Positions 57,701 to 64,000 of a DNA stretch of 64,000 nucleotides are shown here, piece by piece. Location: the NCBI GenBank assembly GCA_037178625.1, contig JAWZXG010000041.1, positions 32,893 through 96,892 on the forward strand, given 5' to 3'. The stretch's first letter is position 1, and every line of letters starts with the position of its first letter. The stretch is from Skeletonema tropicum. Taxonomy: Eukaryota > Bacillariophyta > Thalassiosirophyceae > Thalassiosirales > Thalassiosiraceae. The translations under genes and the position numbers were made by a program. The notes beneath the pieces were generated by a model that was not told the DNA's origin, did no database searches, and saw only the letters and a list, made by a program, of their open reading frames with translations.

Positions 57701-60700
57701 GATTCATTGTGATCTCTCTTTGGTAGGGCTATGATTTTTTGTTGCTTGCTCTCCTTTGATGCTTCACCTTGGAAGTATCCCGTCTCAATCATATCATCTA
57801 GTGCAGAAGGCTTTGTTTCTGCTTGGATCACAGTTGGTTTCATCTCGATAAGAACTTTTTTGCCACTCCTTGTAAAACTGATATCTTTATCTTTGACAGA
57901 AGCAGAATCAGATTTGCGCTTGGCTCCTCTGTTGCTTGTTGAACCATGCTTTCCTTTAGCATTTATTCCTTTCTTCTTCTCCAAAAATTGGCACTTGATA
58001 TGACCAGAACCCAATGCCCCCCAAGCCATCACAAGGTTGCGCTTTTTCATTGGTGATGACTCACCTTCATTCTGCCGCTTTTTTGAGCCACTGGTCATTT
58101 TCGGGCTGGCCTTGCTTTCCATTGCCTTCCCTACTTTCAGGTCCTTAGACTCCCCCTTCTCCTTTGAAGATGACTCATTCTCCTTTTTCATGGATAAAGA
58201 GTCATTATTGCCTTCTTTCAGAACTGCCTTAGATTCCTCCTCCTCCTCCTTCTTCTTCTTGGCATCCTCCCATCCTGGTGATGCCTCATCTCCTTCATTG
58301 CTGCCATTGCCATCACTCTGGCGCTTTTCTGCCTTCTCCCCTCCTGACAGAGCCATAGGTGGAGCCATCACATTCTCATGGTTAATACCCCCTTTCATTG
58401 GTGATGCCTTATCTTCATTGCTGCCATTGCTTGGTGATGCCTTATCTTCATTGCTGCCATTGCCATCACTCAGGCGCTTTTCCACCTTCTCCCCTCCCAA
58501 CAGAGTGGGAGTGGCCGTCATCTTTGGGCCTGCCTTTTTATCAATTTCCTTCCCATTTGTCTCACAGATTTCATCAAGCCAAAACTGCTCCACCAATGCA
58601 TCATCTTTCCCCGCATTCCCCACATTGGACTCCTCCTTCTTCTTCTTCTTCTTGGAGGTAGAGTCACTGTTGCAAGCAGCTTCCTTTTCCCCCATTCCTG
58701 ATGGGGGATTCTTCAAGTCATCTTTCTTCTTCTCTGCTACCTCCTCACTGTTTCCTTCGTCCAAGTCATCTGCCAGAAATGAGTAATCCTTATTGTAATC
58801 CACCACACCATCCTCATCATCACTTTCAGTAAGATTAATTGTTCTACTCTTCTTCTTCTGGTCATGATGTTCCACCACTTTGAATAGAGTCTGCAGTTCC
58901 TGAAACAGGATGTCAGGAACTGCTGTTTTAGTTGTCCTGCATGAATCAAGCAAAATCTTGAACTGATGAAATCTATAAGACTGGTGTTGTAACACCAATG
59001 GCAGACTGCAATTGGATGAAGTGTACTCATCATCATTTCGACCAAAACCATCTATAGGACGTGACAGAGTTTTTGTTACTCCAGCCAATTTGAATTTGAC
59101 AACCAAACAATTGCTGTCTGTTTGAGCCATCATGTTTGAGGGCAAGTTCTTCTCCATAGTTTCAAGTATACCTCGAATGGTGCAAATTGTATCATACATT
59201 TGAGTTGACCACCCATACATAGTGAGCCACCATTTGCCATCTGGTGGCTCTTTAATCAACACTGGGATGGAAATGTGACTGTAGCTGTGCCTAAATTCCT
59301 CTCTACAGCGATTTTCATCTAGTATCCACTCTATACAGTGACAAATCTTCCTCTTATCATTTTCTACAATGGGACGACCATTGTCAAGAATCAAGCAAGC
59401 CCTCTTCATGTGGGTTAAAGTGTCACAAATGTACTGTGCAAAGACAGGAAGAAAGGCCTCACCTCCTGCAAATGACAGTTCCGACCAAAATCCACTGTTA
59501 GCCATATCCTGCAAGCATAGCACCTGAATACAGAGTCTGTTGAAGTGCAGAAGATACTCCCCAAACTGAGTTTGGAATTTTTGTACTTGCTGTTGAACTT
59601 TTGATTTATTCCGCCTATCATGATGATTAAAACATTTGGCAATGACTTCATTAGGAGTTCCTCTATGTAGAGTAGGGAATACTAACGCTTTCTCAGTTTT
59701 CAATAGCTTGGATAGGAAGTCATTTTCAGCAATGGTGGGGAATTGGAAGAGATCTGAAGCCAGAGCATCTTGTAGTAAGGATGACATCCCCTTCCCCCTC
59801 ATTTTTGTTGGTGGCTGGTTGTTTGCTGTCTTGTTGTTTGCTGCTGGTTGTTTCTTAAGGGATGTCTGTTGCTTTGGGTTTGCTTTCTGTTGGCCCTGCT
59901 TTGCTGATGGATTCTTAGACAGTTTGCCCCCTCGTGATTTGTTTATCTGGTTGAAGTGCCTTTTCAAATCATCAGGTGTCATTGTCAAGCGAAATAGATT
60001 CAGGATGTTGGCAGCCAATTTGGGGCGGATATATTTGATAATTTGATGTTGGTCAACCAATAAATGTTTTGCAGTGGCAAGATCATCAGAAAGGGTGAGA
60101 ATGATACCATTGATAACTTGAAATATTCCACAACTGATTGAGTCCATCTGTTCTGGCACAGTAAGTGACTCATGAATCCATCCTGGGTGGTTTTCCAACC
60201 GCCCCTCCCGCCTTAGAGCATGGTTTAGCATGCTGCTCAAAAGTTTGAATACCCTCTTGTTAGATATCCTATCAGGTCCATAATGGTCAAAAGTAGCTAT
60301 TCTGTTGTCAGAAGGGTATACAATTGCACCAACAAAGTGATCTCCACCAAAATGAAATGGGAATAAGATCCGCTTCAATTCTAGAAGTGAGGTTGTGCCC
60401 TTCCCAAAAAAAGCATTGTAGGTGTTGTCATTTTCATTAGCTGCAGCAAATCCCAAACCATTTTCACTGAATTGTGTGTTGCCACGGTCTGTCAGGTGAG
60501 CTGTACAGACATTATTACAAAACCAAATACCTTCTCGCAGCTTTTCATCAATCTGGTGCAATATATGCTTGTATAGAAAATGAAGGGAGGGGTCTGAAAG
60601 AAACACCTCTGACACAACTCGATAATAATCACTGAAGGAGCATCCATAGCTTGACTTTAAAAATGGTGTGCCAGACTGTTTGCATGGTACAGCAAATTTC

Positions 60701-60891
60701 TCGATTTGATAAACAGTTTGAAGTTTCTTATCCTTGTCAATCTTTTTGAATGGATACAACGATTCGTCCAGTTCGTACGATTTCACTTTGCTCCTCTCCT
60801 CCTGTGTAAGTGGAGCCAAGTATGGCCTCAATGCTTCCTTTATGGCCTCTTGTAGGGATGCTGCTGCTGATCCTTCCTTGGTTGAACTCAT
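54736..60891 (-). CDS. 2051-aa Ulp1-like protease protein (B2)
   Basis: Same length and domain order as the B1 copy at 13707-19862: Ulp1-like N-terminus with DHFVGA, FDHYG and SISCGIF, Lys/Glu/Ser-rich middle with GSNEDKASP repeats, and a C-terminal Cys-His-Asp candidate (NHCVAGG, THSLVV, YDLQ). One substitution was noted (Ala for Thr in GQEASQNK). It is convergent with the transposase; stops are 64 bp apart. The gene is intact, so both B copies keep this protein after losing transposase. Confidence 0.8.
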   Translation of the reverse strand: MSSTKEGSAAASLQEAIKEALRPYLAPLTQEERSKVKSYELDESLYPFKKIDKDKKLQTVYQIEKFAVPCKQSGTPFLKSSYGCSFSDYYRVVSEVFLSDPSLHFLYKHILHQIDEKLREGIWFCNNVCTAHLTDRGNTQFSENGLGFAAANENDNTYNAFFGKGTTSLLELKRILFPFHFGGDHFVGAIVYPSDNRIATFDHYGPDRISNKRVFKLLSSMLNHALRREGRLENHPGWIHESLTVPEQMDSISCGIFQVINGIILTLSDDLATAKHLLVDQHQIIKYIRPKLAANILNLFRLTMTPDDLKRHFNQINKSRGGKLSKNPSAKQGQQKANPKQQTSLKKQPAANNKTANNQPPTKMRGKGMSSLLQDALASDLFQFPTIAENDFLSKLLKTEKALVFPTLHRGTPNEVIAKCFNHHDRRNKSKVQQQVQKFQTQFGEYLLHFNRLCIQVLCLQDMANSGFWSELSFAGGEAFLPVFAQYICDTLTHMKRACLILDNGRPIVENDKRKICHCIEWILDENRCREEFRHSYSHISIPVLIKEPPDGKWWLTMYGWSTQMYDTICTIRGILETMEKNLPSNMMAQTDSNCLVVKFKLAGVTKTLSRPIDGFGRNDDEYTSSNCSLPLVLQHQSYRFHQFKILLDSCRTTKTAVPDILFQELQTLFKVVEHHDQKKKSRTINLTESDDEDGVVDYNKDYSFLADDLDEGNSEEVAEKKKDDLKNPPSGMGEKEAACNSDSTSKKKKKKEESNVGNAGKDDALVEQFWLDEICETNGKEIDKKAGPKMTATPTLLGGEKVEKRLSDGNGSNEDKASPSNGSNEDKASPMKGGINHENVMAPPMALSGGEKAEKRQSDGNGSNEGDEASPGWEDAKKKKEEEEESKAVLKEGNNDSLSMKKENESSSKEKGESKDLKVGKAMESKASPKMTSGSKKRQNEGESSPMKKRNLVMAWGALGSGHIKCQFLEKKKGINAKGKHGSTSNRGAKRKSDSASVKDKDISFTRSGKKVLIEMKPTVIQAETKPSALDDMIETGYFQGEASKESKQQKIIALPKRDHNESDEICVYSNIENPCNLLKKVVNKSAILRDDSSIFKNIYFYDANEFNIPDGDNIEVVHHINKNKSTAKVMVRVTFPMHEEHDLIRTLQSQLEPNQYRAMLNMTKGNREDDLVLIAFVTMYDNHQSLNHAKTVEQLIFHSFILMTKPTSIGDDVMKINYAWTSDAYGGATLDRLMQIGCVVFWKGPRPLTVDAPKDGKYLISTPLKWKMCRETVFDIMVRLYGYRDSPNPNAKYLSIAKSKTNEMATDMIGYIRRLLKQEGAAPLAGTVKIPLAAFTHYLSQRGQYITELGAQLFQYTDILAKRCSDDNWAFVLHCNCCNSAMNSWLDYYDLISLGTRIIMVHMFDNGVCDGDFLKQCNMDENWAPLGKVKMEKPDSLQILPCQPTDYWKPAMKRMELFDAGKVDNGYYTNELQKRHTNAIALSSALLPTDVSGENVSSYPLVSALSNLIRGQLFGQEASQNKILDGSSNIQIIDKMMAIKNSRPVQVQLTDIHVDPISSLEPDPSWQNVKEQVGLEQVGSGTQDIARYNGELPVELGTLETDNPTVSAYEIRDGRGDGVLHMLSYYYAKSIICIDKGSSCKGVEEKLTNSKIKLPPELKKFMAKFTPTSTFLVVLTDCAQKSNPARAKSTPLGALTDPLIHKLTWYIPSHFFLTMFPKNVIDDLYAGRIHHIFINKETRDKFQNPVLQSLKHEIRQIKLHSQYPNCIYEVLLAGGMKNKRIYINAKDKEDYMKNISEPWLSEKLSSLCNVSGSFGVTIGAGRKAGTKTAACRSENPTNFWCDPRNKNNHCVAGGIANWLFAAGCHSEASAMRTWAESKNVFTSDEGESVKEAFLYMEQHLPIQIAKINFFKNSLTLEDTVSLFRSFPAPCNLLFSCLSSHQTHSLVVSEKIVYDLQDNCPYELTLSGLTRKLNGDRDVITLVGAHYFYVLNGKKIKIPHCPTKPLSVKSDHIPYYGKLISSFGSGGSTKYRKRKKKKNMKKKGSSMTIL

Positions 60892-62033
60892 GATATAATT
60901 CTAGATTTTACAGAGAGACAGTCACAATTGCTAGCAGTTCAGTCTTCCAACATGAACGGCACAACACAGTGAGGAGGGGGGGGTACACCGCCAGGACTCC
61001 CAGGTTGTGTTATCGCGCACGTCAGAGGGGGGGGATGAAATAATGATCAGTGCGGCAAAGTCCCTCAATTCTGACCTCGGCCTCTTTGTGAAAACATTCG
61101 GTTTCTAATCAGACACAATCACGTTAGTTGTCGAGGACTCCCAACTCACTATGTCAGCAAAATTTAATCCCCCCCAACGTCGATGCTAGCTATTATGATG
61201 CTTCTCTTGTATTATCAAAGTATTAATAATCACGGCAGTAGCCCGTCTGATGAAAAGGACAGCAGAAAAAAAATGGTGAGATGAGGTGAAAAATACTATT
61301 ACATAATTGGTAAAATCAATAATAATAGTTCCTCTGCTGCCCCCCCACTATTATTTCCTCTCTCGCTTTTTATTTTTATTAATACCATAATAATAATTAT
61401 TAATACCATAATAATTACCCACCAATTCTGTTGCGGCCCCTCAAATTTATTGCCTGTCTGATGGTATGACTACAGTGTGGTGTAGTATTTGTATTAATGG
61501 GGGTGGTTGTGTGCTTGCCAAAACTCATGTAGCATCAGCATGATCAGTACATCATCGTAGTGCATGAGCTTCATGACATTGCAATCTATTGCAATCAAGA
61601 GGTGTAGACTTTGGCTGGTGCGGTGCCCAAGTACTTATGTGCGAGTGAAGGATGAGAATGTGTAAAAAATGAGAATGTGTAAAAATGACATAAGTGGGGA
61701 TCGCCTAATGGGAGTGTTTGCATGATGAGCACCTGGAAAATTTGAGCTCAGAACCTATTTCAGCGGACGTTCTGAGAGGTAAGACATTTAAATCTGGTGT
61801 GACACAATTCTAGACTGAACCAATACCGGTTGATCAGAATTAAAAATTGTCAATCAGAATTAACCTTTAACCATCAAAATAAATTCACCTCAATTAAGGT
61901 TAGTTCTGATTTCAGAATTAACTTCAGACATCAAAATTCAATTCTTTTTACAAACGAGTTCATTCTGATTTGTCACTACAAACCCTGACAAATCAGCATA
62001 AACTGCAAAATCAGAATAATCCCACTTCAGGGG
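60892..62033. promoter_or_regulatory. B2 subterminal region and promoter of the 2051-aa gene
   Basis: The inverse of 12565-13706, with ATCAGAA/TTCTGAT motifs packed into the last 230 bases before the inverted repeat. Minor differences from B1 occur in homopolymer runs (for example CCCCCCC at about 61340). Confidence 0.6.
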
Positions 62034-62097
62034 TTCCTAAATCCCATATTCCCGATAATGATGATAAAAAGGCAGCGTTCCAAATCCTAAGTTGTCA

Positions 62098-64000
62098 CTG
62101 TGATATGACTGGAAGCAGTAGCTACAGTTTATGAGCTCTTCCATCACCATCTCCTCCTCCTCTTCCTCCTTCATAGGTAGATACTTAGTCAGAGTATTTC
62201 ATCTGTCAATGTGGTGATGCGGTACTGAATGCAGAGGAAGTATTTTGGATTGGACTTCCTGAGCATTGAGTACCACATGGTCTGACATCATCTCTCATCT
62301 CTCATGGACAGCTTTTCTGTCAATGTGGTGATGCGGTACTGAATGCAGAGGAAGTATTTTGGATTGGACTTCCTGAGCATTGAGTACCACATGGTCTGAC
62401 ATCATCTCTCATCTCTCATGGACAGCTTCTCTGTCAATGTGGTGATGCGGTACTGAATGCAGAGGAAGTATTTTGGATTGGACTTCCTGAGCATTGAGTA
62501 CCACATGGTCTGACATCATCTCTCATCTCTCATGGACAGCTTCTCTGTAAATGTGGTGATGCGGTACTGAATGCAGAGGAAGTATTTTGGATTGGACTTC
62601 CTGAGCATTGAGTACCACATGGTCAGACATCATCTCTCATCTCTCATGGACAGCTTTTCTGTCAATGTGGTGATGCGGTACTGAATGCAGAGGAAGTATT
62701 TTGGATTGGACTTCCTGAGCATTGAGTACCACATGGTCTGACATCATCTCTCATCTCTCATGGACAGCTTCTCTGTCAATTGCCTGCAATCTAGTTCTGC
62801 TCCTCTCTAGAGGTAGTTCTTCTCCAGCTGGCGCACAATTTTCCATCAGCATCAGAATGGATGAGAGGTAGGCCACAACAACACATAGGCATAGTGTGGT
62901 ATGTGAGTGGTAAGTTCTTTTGATGCTCCTCCATTATTTCTTTTGTTCTGTGATATGACTGGAAGCAGTAGCTACAGTTTATGACTTCCATCACCATCTC
63001 CTCCTCCTCTTCCTCCTTCATAGGTAGATACTTAGTCAGAGTATTTCATCTGTCAATGTGGTGATGCGGTACTGAATGCAGAGGAAGTATTTTGGATTGG
63101 ACTTCCTGAGCATTGAGTACCACATGGTCAGACATCATCACTCATCTCTCATGGACAGCTTTTCTGTCAATGTGGTGATGCGGTACTGAATGCAGAGGAA
63201 GTATTTTGGATTGGACTTCCTGAGCATTGAGTACCACATGGTCTGACATCATCTCTCATCTCTCATGGACAGCTTCTCTGTCAATTGCCTGCATTCTGAT
63301 TCTGCTCCTCTCTCTAGAGGTAGTTCTTCTCCAGCTGGCGCACAATTTTCCATCAGCATCAGAATGGATGAGAGGTAGGCCATAACAACACATAGGCATA
63401 GTGTGGTATGTGAGTGGTAAGTTCTTTTGATGCTCCTCCATTATTTCTTTTGTTCTGTGATATGACTGGAAGCAGTAGCTACAGTTTATGAGCTCTTCCA
63501 TCACCATCTCCTCCTCCTCTTCCTCCTTCATAGGTAGATACTTAGTAAGAGTATTTCATCTGTCAATGTGGTGATGCGGTACTGAATGCAGAGGAAGTAT
63601 TTTGGATTGGACTTCCTGAGCATTGAGTACCACATGGTCTGACATCATCTCTCATCTCTCATGGACAGCTTTTCTGTCAATGTGGTGATGCGGTACTGAA
63701 TGCAGAGGAAGTATTTTGGATTGGACTTCCTGAGCATTGAGTACCACATGGTCTGACATCATCTCTCATCTCTCATGGACAGCTTCTCTGTCAATTGCCT
63801 GCATTCTAGTTCTGCTCCTCTCTCTAGAGGTAGTTCTTCTCCAGCTGGCGCACAATTTTCCATCAGCATCAGAATGGATGAGAGGTAGGCCACAACAACA
63901 CATAGGCATAGTGTGGTATGTGAGTGGTAAGTTCTTTTGATGCTCCTCCATTATTTCTTTTGTTCTGTGATATGACTGGAAGCAGTAGCTACAGTTTATG
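62098..64000. repeat. 114-bp satellite with 282-bp linker, higher-order array
   Basis: The short unit (TCAATGTGGTGATGCGGTAC ... CTCATGGACAGCTTYTCTG) has a period of exactly 114 bp. Units start at 62207, 62321, 62435, 62549 and 62663, then 63054 and 63168, then 63564 and 63678. Blocks are separated by linkers of about 277-282 bp containing CCTCTCTAGAGGTAG, AGGCCACAACAACACATAGG and a TCCTCCTCCTCTTCCTCC tract. The last two higher-order repeats are 510 bp. The array runs off the right edge. The first five bases (CTGTG) are the right Copia target duplication. Linkers carry a minus-strand frame of up to 91 aa (MKEEEEEEMVMEE...) that I do not call as a gene. Confidence 0.9.

Larger units (their letters stand above)
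37082..62033 (-). mobile_element. DNA transposon B2 (CACTA/Plavaka-like), split by A2
   Basis: Ends are CCTCTGAAGTGGGATAAT at 37082 and ATCCCACTTCAGGGG ending 62033. The 2-bp duplication is TT (37080-37081 and 62034-62035); the empty site is in the 3' LTR at about 24647-24660. Without A2 the element is 12794 bp, longer than B1 by the 926 bp deleted there. It is inverted relative to B1 at a different LTR position, so it is a separate insertion and not a duplication. Confidence 0.85.
12349..62097 (-). mobile_element. Copia LTR retrotransposon with five nested insertions
   Basis: On the minus strand the order is 5' LTR (62097-32320), leader, gag-protease (32128-24891), polypurine-like GGTTGGGGAG, 3' LTR (24713-12349). 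Target duplication is CTGTG, 5 bp, as usual for Copia. LTRs read TGACAAC...CTTGAGA, so they end in GA and not CA. Removing B1 gives a 496-bp 3' LTR; removing A4 and B2 gives a 496-bp 5' LTR. I see one difference (T at about 24456 against G at about 32567). Only 177 bp separate the protease frame from the 3' LTR, so integrase, reverse transcriptase and RNase H are missing. The copy was non-autonomous or deleted. Insertion into a satellite places it in repetitive host chromatin. Confidence 0.9.
32320..62097 (-). repeat. 5' LTR of Copia, split by A4 and B2
   Basis: LTR sequence is 32320-32604, 36933-37081 and 62036-62097, totalling 496 bp after one copy of each duplication is dropped. The gag leader (32129-32319) follows on the minus strand. 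I see no standard TGG primer-binding site directly after the LTR; the leader starts GATTATCATTGTC. Confidence 0.9.

Noticed and set aside
1..62033. The window as one large inverted duplication of host DNA
   Set aside because: Two different mirror relations exist (coordinate sums 50584 for A and 74598/61513 for B). Every copy has its own flanks and target duplication, so the symmetry comes from independent insertions of the same elements in opposite orientation.
62791..63531. 76-91-aa ORFs in the satellite linkers as genes
   Set aside because: They are repeated with the satellite, begin in a simple TCC repeat and stop at the start of the 114-bp unit. No evidence of function beyond an open frame.
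62103..64000. CRISPR-like array
   Set aside because: The repeats are contiguous 114-bp satellite units with no short repeat/unique spacer pattern, in a eukaryotic context.

Overview
The window is eukaryotic and consists almost entirely of transposable elements nested inside one another, with no recognisable host gene. Spliceosomal introns (GT-AG, about 70-300 bp), an LTR retrotransposon whose Gag and protease read like the CoDi Copia lineages of diatoms, a Helitron-type Rep/Pif1 gene and a CACTA/Plavaka-like DNA transposon together suggest a diatom or a related marine microalga. The lineage is an inference. I saw no rRNA or tRNA genes and no CRISPR array.

Layout. (1) 1-10329 is copy A1 of a roughly 12.2 kb Helitron-like element, family A, cut by the left window edge. 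(2) 10330-12264 is AT-rich flanking DNA without a supportable gene. (3) 12265-12348 is a remnant of a satellite that resumes at 62098 and fills the right end of the window. (4) Everything between, 12349-62097, is one Copia element on the minus strand. It landed in that satellite with a 5-bp target duplication (CTGTG) and was then hit repeatedly. Its 3' LTR carries DNA transposon B1 (12565-24431). Its gag-protease gene carries the internally deleted A3 (26762-31415). Its 5' LTR carries A4 (32605-36931, a diverged A relative) and B2 (37082-62033). B2 in turn carries the full-length A2 (40255-52412) inside its transposase gene. When the insertions and their duplications are subtracted, both LTRs come to exactly 496 bp, and I see one difference between them. 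The whole pile-up is therefore recent.

Family A has four genes: (i) a six-exon gene for a protein of about 1290 aa with a SAP-like segment, part of a methyl-CpG-binding-like fold, the distal part of a Helitron Rep domain (YxxxY pair) and a Pif1 helicase; (ii) a divergently transcribed three-exon gene for about 1187 aa of unknown function; (iii) a gene of 289 aa and (iv) one of 133 aa, both unknown. Its termini are unusual: a GGCCC-TCG-GGGCC hairpin exactly at one end, the same sequence inverted about 70 bp inside the other, and at most a 1-nt target duplication. A palindrome based on GTAAAAYTGTGC/GCACAATTTTAC recurs in its introns and behind its genes.

Family B has short imperfect inverted repeats starting CCYCTGAAGTGGGAT, 2-bp target duplications, AT-rich ends full of TTCTGAT motifs, a 2051-aa protein with an Ulp1-like protease, a transposase, and a two-exon accessory protein. 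The transposase is dead in both copies, for different reasons: a 926-bp deletion in B1 and the A2 insertion in B2. The most novel material is in family A: its domain set, its possible intron-retention switch inside the MBD-like segment, its palindromes and its two core-deleted derivatives.
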